Shown: piece after piece, positions 10,826 through 20,035 of the stretch
How positions within the stretch are numbered: position 1 is the stretch's first letter
Layout of the letters: every line of letters begins with the position of its first letter
NCBI RefSeq assembly: GCF_004340875.1
Contig: NZ_SLXQ01000001.1
Coordinates: 682,001 to 746,000, forward strand
Direction: 5' to 3'
Origin: Tamaricihabitans halophyticus
GTDB lineage: Bacteria > Actinomycetota > Actinomycetes > Mycobacteriales > Pseudonocardiaceae
DNA length: 64,000 bases
Program-made: the position numbers and the translations under genes
The notes under the pieces: model-generated
What the model was told of the DNA's origin: nothing
The model's database searches: none
What the model saw: the letters and a program-made list of their open reading frames with translations, nothing else

Positions 10826-11895
10826 ACCCGAGCCTCCCGTCGACTGCGAATCAGCAAAAACATCAGATACGGCGCACCAAGTACCGCCGTGTAAACCCCA
10901 ACCGGCAGCTCCACCCCCGGCAGGGTGCGGGCAGCCAGATCGGCACAAACCGTCAGCGTCGCGCCAAGCACCATGGACGCGCCGAGCGGCGGGCCAGCCA
11001 CCGCGCACAGCCGCAGCGCGATCTGCGGCGCGGCCAGCGCGACGAACCCGATCGGCCCCGCCGCCGCGGTAGCCACCGCCGCAAGCAACACCGCGAGCAG
11101 CAACAGCACCGTGCGGGAGAGATTGACCCGAACTCCGAGACCGCGCGCGGTGTCCTCACCGAACCGCAGCACGCCAAGCACCCGCGCGCCGAACAGGGTC
11201 AGCGGGGCAAGCACGCCGACGGCCAACGCCACCGCGGGCACATCGCCCCAGCCAGCCGCGGCCAGACTGCCGGTCAACCAGGTCATCGCGCGCGCGGCCA
11301 CCTGCACATCGCCCACGGTGAGCAGCCAGAAAACCAGATTCGCGCCGACCGCGGCGATCCCGATGCCGATCAGCACCATCCGGTAGCCGTCGATCCCACG
11401 CCGCCAGGACAGCCCGTACAGCGCGAGGCCGGCGAGCAAGCCACCGAGCAAACTGGCCAGCGGTACCCCGACGCCATCCGCGAAACCGGAAAGCTGACCG
11501 TAACTACCGGCAAAGGCGATCACGGTGACCGCGCCAACCGAGGCTCCCCAGGTAATGCCGAGCACATCGGGGCTGGCGAGCGGATTGCGCGAAATCGACT
11601 GGAACAGCGCGCCGGCCAGCCCGAGGGCCGCGCCGACAAGCACCCCGACGAGCGCTCGCGGCAACCGGACATCCAGCACCGCGCCACGCTGCGATTCGGC
11701 ACCACCGCCGAGCAGCACCTCAAACACCTCGCCGAGCGGTATCCGGTAACTGCCAAGTCCGATATGCGCGGCCACGGCGAGCAGCAGCAGCGCCGCGGCA
11801 CAGCCAACCACCAGGATGGTGCGCCAGCGCAGCCGCAGCCCCAGGCCACCGACCGCAAGCCCCTTCGTGGTTCCCGCGCGCGTATCGACGCTCAT
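10822..11895 (-). CDS. FecCD-family siderophore permease (second subunit)
   Basis: A 357-aa inner-membrane protein with about ten hydrophobic segments. Family motifs include RLPRALVGVLVGAALGLAG near residue 80 and NPLASPDVLGI, which contacts the translocation path. It should form a heterodimer with the permease encoded just upstream. The start at 11895 (MSVDTRAG) overlaps the preceding stop by four bases, and the end overlaps the ATPase start by four. The same frame stays open into the upstream permease, but that extension has no permease homology and is rejected. Confidence 0.95.
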   Translation of the reverse strand: MSVDTRAGTTKGLAVGGLGLRLRWRTILVVGCAAALLLLAVAAHIGLGSYRIPLGEVFEVLLGGGAESQRGAVLDVRLPRALVGVLVGAALGLAGALFQSISRNPLASPDVLGITWGASVGAVTVIAFAGSYGQLSGFADGVGVPLASLLGGLLAGLALYGLSWRRGIDGYRMVLIGIGIAAVGANLVFWLLTVGDVQVAARAMTWLTGSLAAAGWGDVPAVALAVGVLAPLTLFGARVLGVLRFGEDTARGLGVRVNLSRTVLLLLAVLLAAVATAAAGPIGFVALAAPQIALRLCAVAGPPLGASMVLGATLTVCADLAARTLPGVELPVGVYTAVLGAPYLMFLLIRSRREARV

Positions 11896-12959
11896 AGCCG
11901 CACCAACCTCACCGAACGCACCAGGTAGATGAAGGCCGGCGCACCGAGCACGGTCAGCATGATGCCCACCTCGAACCGATCGGCGGCGAGCACCCGCCCG
12001 AGCACATCGGCGACCAGCAGCAGGATGGCGCCGAGCAGGCCCGCGTAGGGCACCAGCCAGCGGTAATCGGCACCGGTGATCCCGCGCGCGATATGCGGTA
12101 CGACCAGTCCGACGAACGCGATCGGACCGCAGGCGGCCACCGCCGAACCGGTCAGCAGCGCGATCGCGCCCAGCCCGACGAACCGGGTAAGCCGGACCCG
12201 CTGGCCGAGTCCCTTGGCGATGTCCTCGCCGAGCGCAAGGGTGTTCAGCCCCGGCGTGTTCAGCACCGCGAGGACCAACCCGACGAGCAGAAACGGTAGG
12301 ACGGTCGCCGCGGACTCGTACTCGCTGCGCGCGAGCGAACCGATCCGCCAGAACCGGTAGACCTCCATGCCCCGCTGATCGAGCAACACCAGCGCGGAGG
12401 TGAGTCCGAGGAGCAGCCAGCTGATCGTCGCACCGGCCAGTGCCAGGGTCACCGGTGTCGCTCCGCCTCGGCCGACCGAGCCAAGCGCGAAGACCACGGC
12501 ACTGGCGATCAATGCCCCGGCGAAGGCGAAAAGCACCTGACCGGACACATAGGTCATGCCAAAAACCGTGATAGAAAGCACAACCGCGAATGCGGCGCCT
12601 TGGGTTACACCGAGCAAACCGGGATCCGCGAGCGGATTTCGGGTATGCCCCTGCATCAGCGCACCGGCTACGCCGAGCGCGATTCCGACGGCGAGCCCGA
12701 GCAAGGTGCGCGGAATCCGCAGTGCGCCGACAATAATGTCGAACTCGGTACCGCTCGGCGTAAAGATCGCGTGCCATACGGCGGAAAGCGGGATATTCCT
12801 TTCCCCAAAAGCGACACTCGCCAGCGCGGCGAGTAGCAACGCGACTACCAGGACAACAAGTCCGGTCAATCGTCGGCGCCGCCGCGTGGCAAGAGAATTG
12901 CCCGCGGCAGCGGACTGTTCGGGCATCGGCGGACTGGCCGCGCGCACTCGGGTGGTCAC
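11892..12959 (-). CDS. FecCD-family siderophore permease (first subunit)
   Basis: A 355-aa permease and the first gene of the uptake operon. It has about nine to ten transmembrane segments, with the family motifs RIPRTLLGLAVGIALGVAG and NPLADPGLLGV. The start is a GTG at 12959 with a weak ribosome binding site; an ATG at 12926 would remove a poorly conserved hydrophilic leader. It is transcribed divergently from the substrate-binding lipoprotein, and the shared 133-bp promoter holds an iron box. Heterodimeric permease pairs of this type usually import hydroxamate or catecholate ferri-siderophores; the actual ligand is not readable. Confidence 0.95.
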   Translation of the reverse strand: MTTRVRAASPPMPEQSAAAGNSLATRRRRRLTGLVVLVVALLLAALASVAFGERNIPLSAVWHAIFTPSGTEFDIIVGALRIPRTLLGLAVGIALGVAGALMQGHTRNPLADPGLLGVTQGAAFAVVLSITVFGMTYVSGQVLFAFAGALIASAVVFALGSVGRGGATPVTLALAGATISWLLLGLTSALVLLDQRGMEVYRFWRIGSLARSEYESAATVLPFLLVGLVLAVLNTPGLNTLALGEDIAKGLGQRVRLTRFVGLGAIALLTGSAVAACGPIAFVGLVVPHIARGITGADYRWLVPYAGLLGAILLLVADVLGRVLAADRFEVGIMLTVLGAPAFIYLVRSVRLVRL

Positions 12960-13056
12960 CCGCTACCGCGCCGCATCCACACGAAACCGCGCTCGGCGAT
13001 TGTGCCGCATTCCATCTCCTACTGACTTCGTCGCCGCCAGGCCATACTATTCGCTG

Positions 13057-13075
13057 CCAGGTAAGCCTAACCAAA
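13057..13075 (+). promoter_or_regulatory. IdeR/DmdR-like iron box in the divergent promoter
   Basis: CCAGGTAAGCCTAACCAAA matches 14 of 19 positions of the iron-box consensus TTAGGTTAGGCTAACCTAA. It sits 17 bp before the lipoprotein start codon and 98 bp before the permease start, so one site could repress both directions. Confidence 0.72.
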
Positions 13076-13092
13076 GTGAATGGAGCGTGGAT

Positions 13093-14199
13093 ATGCGCAG
13101 TTCCTCGCGGCCGGCCTTCCGCCGTCGCCCTTATCGAGGTACGGCTACCGCGTTGACCCTGGTCGCGGCGTTCGGCCTGGCGGCATGCGGGCAGACCAGC
13201 GACCCCGCTGGCGGCGATGCGCAGGGCGAACAGCAGCAGAACGTGGAAACACTCGGCGACTTCACCGAATGCGGCCCGCGCGAAGGTAAGTCCCTGCCTG
13301 GCACGATGAGCGCGCAGAACGTCGGTGATTTTCCCCGCCAGGTGCGCACCGCCATGGGCGAAACAACCATTGACAAGCGGCCAACTCAGGTAGCCGCACT
13401 GGACAGCAGTTACGTGGACGCGGCACTGGCGCTCGGCGCGAACGTCACGGCGTACACCAGGTTCCCTGGCTGTGGCGACGAGATCCCGCCCTATCTGGCA
13501 GGGGAGGCGAAACGGCTGGCCGCGGACGCGGAACCGGTGGGCGAGCTGGACACCCCTGATCTGGACAAGCTGCACGAGATCCAGCCGGACCTGATCGTCT
13601 CCGCCAAGGTCCGGCACGAAAAGATCTATGACCAGCTCAGCGGTATCGCGCCGACCGTATTCAGCGAAACGACCGGGCCGACCTGGAAGGACAACCATCT
13701 GCTGATCGGCGAAGCGCTCGGTAAACGCGAGCTGGCCGAGGCGCAGATCAAGAACTTTGAGGAGCGGGCCCGCAAAGTCGGCGACGCGATCAAGCGCGAG
13801 CACAACGACCCGACGTTCTCCCTGGTGCGCTTCGTTGGCGGAGAATCGACGGTAAGGCTGTATGCCTCGGAGTCGTATCCGGGCATCGTGCTGGACGACA
13901 CCGGCCTTTCCCGGCCGAAGGACCAGCCGAACCCGGAAGGCGAGCTATCCACCGACATCAGCCAGGAGAACATCCTCAAACTGGACGCTGACACGATTTT
14001 CGTGTCCGCGTTCGCGGATCCGGAGAATCAGTCCGAGCAGGTTCGCGGCGAGTTCGCGCAGAACCCGCTGTGGGACAAGCTGACCGGGAAGCAGGTGAAC
14101 GTCAGCGACGTTTCCTGGGGCACCGCGGTAAGCCTGTACGGCGCACACGCGATGCTGGACGACCTCGCCGAGTACTTCGAGGTAGATCCAGCTCGATAA
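13093..14199 (+). CDS. Fe(III)-siderophore-binding lipoprotein, FecB/FepB-like
   Basis: A 368-aa extracellular substrate-binding protein. An arginine-rich n-region and hydrophobic core end in a lipobox (GLAAC, Cys about residue 33), followed by a Gln-rich linker. The mature part has two lobes typical of periplasmic-binding type III folds (VAALDSSYVDAALALG; HEIQPDLIVSAKV). It would capture ferri-siderophore and pass it to the FecCD permeases encoded divergently. The start ATG at 13093 has GGAG seven bases upstream; an in-frame GTG two codons earlier is also possible. The iron box directly upstream indicates derepression under iron limitation. Confidence 0.95.
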   Translation: MRSSSRPAFRRRPYRGTATALTLVAAFGLAACGQTSDPAGGDAQGEQQQNVETLGDFTECGPREGKSLPGTMSAQNVGDFPRQVRTAMGETTIDKRPTQVAALDSSYVDAALALGANVTAYTRFPGCGDEIPPYLAGEAKRLAADAEPVGELDTPDLDKLHEIQPDLIVSAKVRHEKIYDQLSGIAPTVFSETTGPTWKDNHLLIGEALGKRELAEAQIKNFEERARKVGDAIKREHNDPTFSLVRFVGGESTVRLYASESYPGIVLDDTGLSRPKDQPNPEGELSTDISQENILKLDADTIFVSAFADPENQSEQVRGEFAQNPLWDKLTGKQVNVSDVSWGTAVSLYGAHAMLDDLAEYFEVDPAR

Positions 14200-14215
14200 G
14201 GCGCCAGGACACTAG

Positions 14216-14401
14216 TGTCCTGAGTCAGAAGTATGAGTGGCATCTTTCGGGCCCAGGCGGCGCCTCGCGGCGTTGTCGTCGTCACCGATAGCGCTGCTAT
14301 CGGCTTCTCCCCCACCTCACGGCGGGGGCACCCCCACCTCCGCCTTGCGACGCATCCACCTGGATCACCGAAATCCGCTAACGAACCCCCGACTCAGGAC
14401 A
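14216..14401. mobile_element. MITE-like element of 186 bp with CTAG target duplication
   Basis: Perfect 11-bp terminal inverted repeats (TGTCCTGAGTC at 14216-14226 and complement at 14391-14401) are flanked on both sides by CTAG (14212-14215 and 14402-14405). That target choice fits IS5-type transposases. The inside encodes nothing but holds an 8-bp hairpin (CCGATAGC, loop GCT, GCTATCGG at 14285-14303). Left of the element, AGGACA mirrors the terminal repeat and makes a 16-bp palindrome at 14206-14221. It needs a transposase elsewhere in the genome. Confidence 0.65.
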
Positions 14402-14409
14402 CTAGACAC

Positions 14410-14447
14410 ACAATCGGGCCGCCGGCGAATTCCGGCGGCCCGATTGT
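14410..14447. terminator. Strong bidirectional terminator after lsr2
   Basis: A perfect 16-bp stem (14410-14425 pairing with 14432-14447) has a 6-nt loop CGAATT. It lies 26 bp past the lsr2 stop codon. The AT pairs at the stem base give short A and T tracts on the two sides, so it may also stop read-through from the lipoprotein gene. Confidence 0.85.
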
Positions 14448-14473
14448 CATTAGCTATGTGGATGCCCCGCGCT

Positions 14474-14824
14474 TCAGTTCTTCTGGTGGTACGCGTCCAG
14501 CACCTCGGCCGGGATCCGGCCCCGATCGGACACGTTCATGCCCTGCTTACGAGCCCATTCCCGGATGGCCTGATTCTGCTCGCGGTCCACGCTGGCGCTA
14601 CGCGGCGCGCCCGCCTTCGCCACCGGGCGCCCGCTCGGCCGCTTGCGGCCGCCGGAACGCCGCGCGTGCTCGATGTATTCCGCGAGCGTTTCGCGAAGTT
14701 GGTCAGCATTATCGGACGACAGGTCGATCTGGTAGGTAGCACCATCCAGTCCAAATTCGACTGTCTCCTCAGCCTCGGAACCGTCGAGGTCGTCAACCAA
14801 ACTGACGGTGACCTTCTGAGCCAT
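14474..14824 (-). CDS. lsr2: Lsr2 nucleoid-associated protein
   Basis: A 116-aa DNA-bridging protein and functional counterpart of H-NS in actinobacteria, silencing AT-rich and foreign genes. The N-terminal dimerisation domain ([20 protein letters not shown]) is joined by a basic linker to the C-terminal DNA-binding domain. That domain carries [16 protein letters not shown], where the RGR inserts in the minor groove. The ribosome binding site AGGAGG (14832-14837) is near perfect. The upstream 250 bp are clearly more AT-rich than the surroundings and include a small hairpin (ACTCGC-TTC-GCGAGT near 14931), so autoregulation is plausible. Gene order with lysS matches mycobacteria. Confidence 0.98.
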   Translation of the reverse strand: MAQKVTVSLVDDLDGSEAEETVEFGLDGATYQIDLSSDNADQLRETLAEYIEHARRSGGRKRPSGRPVAKAGAPRSASVDREQNQAIREWARKQGMNVSDRGRIPAEVLDAYHQKN

Positions 14825-15098
14825 TACCTGTCCTCCTATAAACCAATCCAGAAGCTACGCGGGAGCGCAAAAGTCGGGAGCGTCCATGGCTACACAGCCC
14901 ATTCAACCATCTCGACGCCTATATAATTACTCGCTTCGCGAGTTTAACGCAAATCTGCAAGGCCACCGGAACCCCATCCACGCGATTATCCCGGCACTTG
15001 GTCCTTCACTACGGTTGCTCGAGAAACCGAGTTAAAACGACTGGGTTAGGTAGTACTTCTAGCGCACGTCAACCGCCAGCCTGTTCGGCTGGGCCCAG

Positions 15099-16604
15099 CT
15101 ATTCCGGCCGCACCAGCGGGAACAAGATGGTCTCCCGGATACCGAGACCGGTAAGCGCCATCAGCAGCCGATCGATCCCCATTCCAGCGCCACCGGTCGG
15201 CGGCATTCCGTACTCGAGAGCGCGCAAGAAGTCTTCATCCAGTCGCATGGCCTCGGAGTCACCCGCCGCGCCAAGCTGGGCTTGTTCCATCAAGCGCTGC
15301 CGTTCGACAACCGGATCAACGAGTTCTGAATAACCGGTAGCCAGCTCCATACCCCGCACATACAGATCCCACTTCTCGGCGACACCCGGCTTGTCCCTGT
15401 GCTGCCTGGTCAGTGGAGACGTTTCGATCGGGAAATCCCGTACGAATGTCGGCTCGTAGATATGGTCACCGACCAGGTGTTCCCACAACTCTTCGATCAG
15501 CTTGCCGTGGCCGAGCTTGGGATCTACCTCAATACCGCGTTGCTCCGCTTGTTGGTGCAGGTATTCCGCGGGCGTTTCCGGAGTCACCTCGACGCCTAGG
15601 GCTTCGGAGAGCGACTCATACATCGTCACACTTGCCCATTGCCCGGACAGGTCATATTCGGTTCCGTCCACGAGTGTCACTACGTGACTACCGAAAATCG
15701 ACTCGGCCGCCTCCTGGACGAGCGCTCGGGTCAACTCCGCGACGGAGTCGTATGTGCTGTACGCCTCATAATACTCAAGCATCGCGAACTCGGGAGAATG
15801 CGAAGAGTCGCTGCCTTCATTACGGAAGTTCCGGTTGATCTCAAAGACCTTCTCGATACCACCGACAACGCATCGCTTTAGGTACAACTCCGGCGCGATC
15901 CGCAGGTAAAGGTCGAGGTCAAAGGCATTTGAGTGGGTAACAAACGGACGAGCCGAAGCGCCACCATGCAGGGTTTGCAACATCGGCGTCTCGACCTCGA
16001 GATAGCCGCGCTGATGGAATGAGTCGCGCAGCGAGCGGACCACACCGGCGCGGGTGCGCACGGTGTCCCTGGCGCGATCACGCAGAATAAGGTCCACATA
16101 ACGCTGCCGAATCCGTGTCTCCTCGGCGAGTTGCTTGTGCGCGACCGGCAGCGGACGCAGCGCCTTACCGGCAACCCGCCATTCCTCGGCGAGCACGGAC
16201 AGCTCGCCCCTACGCGAGGTAATCACCTCGCCATAGATGAAAACGTGGTCGCCGAGGTCCACGTCCGACTTCCATGCGTCCAGCGACTCCTGGCCGACGT
16301 TGGCCAGGCTCAGCATCGCCTGGAGTTCGGTGCCGTCACCTTCGCGGAGCGTGGCGAAACACAGCTTGCCGGTGTTACGCAGGAACATCACCCTGCCGGC
16401 GACTCCGACCAACTCGCCGGTCCGCTGATCGGCCGGCAGATCGCTGAACCGATTGCGGATATCCGCGAGTAGATGGGTGCGCGGGACCTCGACCGGATAG
16501 GGGTCCATCCCGTTCGCGAGCAGTTTGTCCCGCTTCTCGCGGCGTATGCGTAGCTGCTCAGGCAAGTCGTCCGCGGAAACCGGGGTGTTCTGCTCATCTG
16601 TCAC
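15099..16604 (-). CDS. lysS: Lysyl-tRNA synthetase, class II
   Basis: A 501-aa enzyme that charges tRNA-Lys with lysine. The N-terminal OB-fold anticodon-binding domain (about residues 60-150, with [19 protein letters not shown]) is followed by the class II catalytic core. Motif 2 reads [14 protein letters not shown] and motif 3 reads [15 protein letters not shown], and [16 protein letters not shown] is family-typical. The start is a GTG at 16604 with only a weak ribosome binding site. It lies between lsr2 and coaX in a conserved order, but the intergenic gap of about 170 bp before it suggests its own promoter. Length is normal for the bacterial enzyme. Confidence 0.98.
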   Translation of the reverse strand: MTDEQNTPVSADDLPEQLRIRREKRDKLLANGMDPYPVEVPRTHLLADIRNRFSDLPADQRTGELVGVAGRVMFLRNTGKLCFATLREGDGTELQAMLSLANVGQESLDAWKSDVDLGDHVFIYGEVITSRRGELSVLAEEWRVAGKALRPLPVAHKQLAEETRIRQRYVDLILRDRARDTVRTRAGVVRSLRDSFHQRGYLEVETPMLQTLHGGASARPFVTHSNAFDLDLYLRIAPELYLKRCVVGGIEKVFEINRNFRNEGSDSSHSPEFAMLEYYEAYSTYDSVAELTRALVQEAAESIFGSHVVTLVDGTEYDLSGQWASVTMYESLSEALGVEVTPETPAEYLHQQAEQRGIEVDPKLGHGKLIEELWEHLVGDHIYEPTFVRDFPIETSPLTRQHRDKPGVAEKWDLYVRGMELATGYSELVDPVVERQRLMEQAQLGAAGDSEAMRLDEDFLRALEYGMPPTGGAGMGIDRLLMALTGLGIRETILFPLVRPE

Positions 16605-16777
16605 GGCACTTTAGGGTACGGATCGATGCGGGCCGGACGCGATCAGGTTACCGGTTTGCCCGGCCGAGGTGTGCGCAGCGCCACGCCACGGGCGCAAGGC
16701 GCCAGCCACGGCGTGTCTGGCGGCCGAATCGATCCCGGTCGGCCACTGCCCGTAACCGCGTGTTGTGGCTGGCGCGG

Positions 16778-17566
16778 CTATGGGGAGTTGCGCTCGAAGA
16801 CCAGGCGAAGGCCGAGCAGGGTCAGATCCGGCGCGTGTTCGGTGATGGTGGTGGACTCGCCGATCACCAGGGGTGCCAGCCCACCGGTGGCCAGCACGGC
16901 GACCGGGCTCGCGTCGCTGCCGGCCAGTTCGGCGACGATGCGCCGGACCAGCCCGTCCACCTGACCGGCGAAGCCGTACAGAATCCCGGACTGCAGGCAC
17001 TCGACGGTGTTCTTGCCGATCACCGAACGGGGGCGAACGAGCTCCACTTTGCGCAGTGCGGCTGCCCGCGCGGCGAGCGCATCCACCGAGATCTCCACCC
17101 CTGGCGCGAATGCCCCGCCAAGAAACTCACCGTTCGCCGAGATCGCGTCCACATTGGTGGAAGTACCGAAGTCCACAACCACACAGGCGGTGTTATGCCG
17201 GTGATGCGCGGCGAGTGTGTTCACCAGCCGGTCCGCGCCAACCTCTTTCGGATTATCGACAAGAAGTGGCACGCCGGTCCGCACGCCCGGTTCGACAACC
17301 ACTTTCGGCACCTTGGCGTAGTACCGGTCGAGCATCACCCGCAGTTCCCTGAGCACCGCGGGCACCGTGGACAGCGCGCTGATCCCGGTGATGGCACCGG
17401 CGTACTCGCCGAGCAAGCCACGCATGGTCAGGGCGAGCTCGTCGGCGGTGATCCGTGCGTCGGTGCGCATCCGCCAATCCCGCACCAGTTCGGTGGACGC
17501 ACCACCATCGTTGGGGTACAGCCCGAAGACGATGTTCGTATTACCGACGTCAATGGCGAGCAACAC
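16778..17566 (-). CDS. coaX: Type III pantothenate kinase
   Basis: A 262-aa kinase for the first step of CoA synthesis: pantothenate to 4'-phosphopantothenate. The ASKHA fold is indicated by the N-terminal phosphate motif [14 protein letters not shown], the substrate motif [13 protein letters not shown], the second phosphate loop [15 protein letters not shown] and a [11 protein letters not shown] loop. The start is GTG at 17566, eight bases after the panD stop. It forms a CoA-precursor operon with panC and panD, the genes that make its substrate. Type III enzymes escape CoA feedback inhibition in the families studied. Confidence 0.97.
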   Translation of the reverse strand: MLLAIDVGNTNIVFGLYPNDGGASTELVRDWRMRTDARITADELALTMRGLLGEYAGAITGISALSTVPAVLRELRVMLDRYYAKVPKVVVEPGVRTGVPLLVDNPKEVGADRLVNTLAAHHRHNTACVVVDFGTSTNVDAISANGEFLGGAFAPGVEISVDALAARAAALRKVELVRPRSVIGKNTVECLQSGILYGFAGQVDGLVRRIVAELAGSDASPVAVLATGGLAPLVIGESTTITEHAPDLTLLGLRLVFERNSP

Positions 17567-17574
17567 GGGATCGT

Positions 17575-18090
17575 TCAGCCTTCCGTCCTGAGCAGCGCAT
17601 CCAGCCGCGCCGCGTCCTCGGTCTCCTGCGCGTTCGGTACGCCTTGCCGAGCCTGTGGAGCCGGCACGACCACGCCATGCTCGGTTACCCCGCCACTACG
17701 CAATCCGGAACCGGCCGGCGCGACAGCGGGGTCGGCGCCCGCGCTGTTGATCCGGTTCCGCTCATCCACAAAGATCACCTTGGGCTGAAACGAATGTGCC
17801 TCGGCGTCGGCCATCATGCCGTAGGCGATCAGGATCACCAGGTCGCCCGGTTCGATCAGGTGCGCGGCCGCGCCGTTGATCCCGATCACCCCGCTGTCTC
17901 GCTCCCCGGTGATCACATAGGTCTCCAGCCGGGCGCCGTTGGTCACGTCCACGATGGTGACCTGCTCGCCGTGCAGCAGATCGGCCGCTTCCATCAAGGT
18001 CGAGTCGACGGTCACCGAGCCGACGTAGTGCAGATCGGCCTGGGTGACAGTGGCACGGTGGATCTTGGATTTCAGCATCGTCCGGTACAC
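17575..18090 (-). CDS. panD: Aspartate 1-decarboxylase
   Basis: A 171-aa pyruvoyl enzyme that converts L-aspartate to beta-alanine for pantothenate. The self-cleavage site is Gly24-Ser25 (HYVGS), giving a small beta chain and an alpha chain with an N-terminal pyruvoyl group. Lys9 and the Tyr58-region residues typical of the fold are present. The start is a GTG at 18090 with GGAAGGA upstream. The protein is longer than the usual 125-140 residues because of a C-terminal tail of about 35 residues rich in Gly, Ala and Pro, as also seen in related actinobacteria. Its tail may affect degradation. Confidence 0.97.
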   Translation of the reverse strand: MYRTMLKSKIHRATVTQADLHYVGSVTVDSTLMEAADLLHGEQVTIVDVTNGARLETYVITGERDSGVIGINGAAAHLIEPGDLVILIAYGMMADAEAHSFQPKVIFVDERNRINSAGADPAVAPAGSGLRSGGVTEHGVVVPAPQARQGVPNAQETEDAARLDALLRTEG

Positions 18091-18105
18091 GGTCGGTTCC
18101 TTCCG

Positions 18106-19011
18106 CTAGGACGTGGTTGGGTCCTGCGATCCCGGGGTCCACGCGTCCCCGAGCTGCACGCCGGTGTTGTCGATCAGCCGGACCGGACCCACTCGCGCGG
18201 CGATCAACAGGCGCGCCTCGCCAAACTCCGGCGGTTCAGCGAGGTCGCTCGCCCGCAACTCGAGGTAGTCCAGCTCCACCTCGGAGGTGGCAGCCAAGCT
18301 TTCCGTTGCCGCGGCGAGCACCGCGGCCACCCCGTCCGGGCCGGCGCGCATACCGGCGGCGAGCGCGGTGGGCAGCGCGACGGCCAGCTTCCTGTCCTGA
18401 TCAGACAGATAGCGATTCCGCGAGGAAAGGGCAAGACCATCATCTTCGCGAACCGTGGGCACCCCAATGATCCGGGTCGAAAGGTGCAGGTCCTTGACCA
18501 TCTGCCGAACCAGGATCAGTTGCTGATAGTCCTTCTCGCCGAACATCGCGTAGTCCGGCCGGGTCAGGTTCAGCAGCTTCGCGACGACGGTCAGCACCCC
18601 GGCGAAATGCCCCGGCCGGCTCGCCCCCTCCAGCTGCTCGCCCAATGGTCCAGGTTGGACGGTGGTAACCGCGTCCGGCGGGTACATATCCACGGCATCC
18701 GGGGTGAAGACGATCTCCGCGCCTTCCTCGGCACAGGCACGCAGGTCGTCGTCAAGCGCCCTGGGGTAGCGGTCCAGATCCTCGTTCGGCCCGAACTGCA
18801 ACGGGTTCACGAAGATCGAAACGGCCACGACGGTATTCGGGATTCGCTTCGCGCGGCGGATCAGCTCCCGGTGCCCCGCATGCAGCGCACCCATCGTGGG
18901 CACCAGCACGACCTTCCGGTTCACCCCGCGCAATGCGGCGCATACCCGGCTCAGATCGGTTGGCGACGAGTAAACGTTCACCTCGCCTCGGGTGAACTTC
19001 GGGGCCGTCAT
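18106..19011 (-). CDS. panC: Pantothenate synthetase
   Basis: A 301-aa ligase that joins pantoate and beta-alanine with ATP hydrolysis to AMP. It has the nucleotidyltransferase-fold signature PTMGALHAGHRELI with the HxGH motif. NPLQFGPNEDLDRYPR forms the pantoate site, FGEKDYQQL contacts ATP, and LSSRN serves as the KMSKS-like loop. Start at ATG 19011 overlaps the upstream DUF2520 gene by four bases, and panD follows after 15 bp, so these genes are co-translated. No start-site doubt. Confidence 0.97.
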   Translation of the reverse strand: MTAPKFTRGEVNVYSSPTDLSRVCAALRGVNRKVVLVPTMGALHAGHRELIRRAKRIPNTVVAVSIFVNPLQFGPNEDLDRYPRALDDDLRACAEEGAEIVFTPDAVDMYPPDAVTTVQPGPLGEQLEGASRPGHFAGVLTVVAKLLNLTRPDYAMFGEKDYQQLILVRQMVKDLHLSTRIIGVPTVREDDGLALSSRNRYLSDQDRKLAVALPTALAAGMRAGPDGVAAVLAAATESLAATSEVELDYLELRASDLAEPPEFGEARLLIAARVGPVRLIDNTGVQLGDAWTPGSQDPTTS

Positions 19012-19895
19012 CGCCGCTCTCCCAACACCGTCGTAACCTCCTCGGCCGCCGCCTCCGGCAGTAACTTCGCCGCCTTGGCGCGGTCGGCCGTACGCTTGCC
19101 CAACTCGACATAACTCGGCAGCACCTCGGGTGCGGATGTGCTGAGCACATCCAGGTGCCGCCGCACCGTTCCGCTGTCCCCCCTGGCAACCGGGCCGGTA
19201 AGCGCCCGGTCACCGTGCCGGAGCACATTGTCCAATGCGGCCGAGAGCAGTGGGGCAAGCACCCGCTCCGCGGGCTCGATTCCCGCGTCCCGCAACAGAT
19301 CCGCGCAGTCAGCGACCAATGTGATCAGATGGTTCGCGCCATGTGCCAGGGCAAGGTGGTACGCGGCGCGCGCTGCCTCCGGCACGCGTACCGGTTCCGC
19401 GCCGATCTCCACGGCCAGCGCTTCGCCGACGCTCCACGCCGCTTCATCCCCGTCCGGCGCGGTCACCCCGATCGTGCAGGAGGCGATCCGCTGCAGATCC
19501 TCCACGCGCCCGGTGAAGGTCATCACCGGGTGCAGCGCGAGCGGCAACGCACCGAGTTCGGCTACCGGGCGCAGTACCTCGATCCCGTTCGCGCCGGAGG
19601 TGTGCACCACGATCTGGCCAGCCCGGAAGGCCCCCGCGTTCGCCAGCCCGGTGACCATGCCGGCGAGCGCATCATCGGGCAGTGCCAGCAGTACCAGGTC
19701 CGCGTGGTTGACGACCTCATCCGGCGGCCGCAGCGGTACGCCGGGTAGCAGCTCCTCGGCCCGGCGAAGTGAATCTTTGGACACCCCGGATGCGGCGACT
19801 ACCTGGTGCCCGGCCGCGGCGAGCGCCGCGCCGAGTACGGCCCCGGCACGACCGGCGGAAACCACGCCGATCGTGAGCCGCGCCGGCCGGTTCAT
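19008..19895 (-). CDS. Rossmann-fold and DUF2520 domain protein (Rv3603c-like)
   Basis: A 295-aa protein with an N-terminal NAD(P)-binding Rossmann domain (IGVVSAGRAGAVLGAALAAAGHQV). It is followed by an all-helical C-terminal DUF2520 domain (HLALAHGANHLITLVADC). The architecture resembles NADP-dependent ketopantoate or pyrroline-carboxylate reductases. Its four-base overlap with panC raises the possibility that it acts in pantothenate synthesis, for example as a ketopantoate reductase, since no panE is in the window. That role is inference. The same gene sits next to panC in mycobacteria. Confidence 0.9.
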   Translation of the reverse strand: MNRPARLTIGVVSAGRAGAVLGAALAAAGHQVVAASGVSKDSLRRAEELLPGVPLRPPDEVVNHADLVLLALPDDALAGMVTGLANAGAFRAGQIVVHTSGANGIEVLRPVAELGALPLALHPVMTFTGRVEDLQRIASCTIGVTAPDGDEAAWSVGEALAVEIGAEPVRVPEAARAAYHLALAHGANHLITLVADCADLLRDAGIEPAERVLAPLLSAALDNVLRHGDRALTGPVARGDSGTVRRHLDVLSTSAPEVLPSYVELGKRTADRAKAAKLLPEAAAEEVTTVLGERR

Positions 19896-20035
19896 CGAAT
19901 ACCCCAGTGGCGGGGTTCAGTGGCTTGCATCGCGCACTCCTCATTGCGTTCCAGTCCCGACCTGCTTGCGGGTACCAGACGACGGCGGGATAGTAGCCGG
20001 CCGCGCGGGCCCGCTGCCGGTCCTGGTGACCAGCC

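Noticed and set aside
11896-13803. Extension of the second siderophore permease frame to 993 codons
   Set aside because: Beyond 11895 the frame runs out of register through the first permease and antisense to the lipoprotein gene; the ATG at 11895 with a 4-bp overlap is the real start.
14233-14926. Plus-strand frames through the MITE-like element and antisense to lsr2
   Set aside because: They start inside the repeat element and run antisense to lsr2, which is certain.
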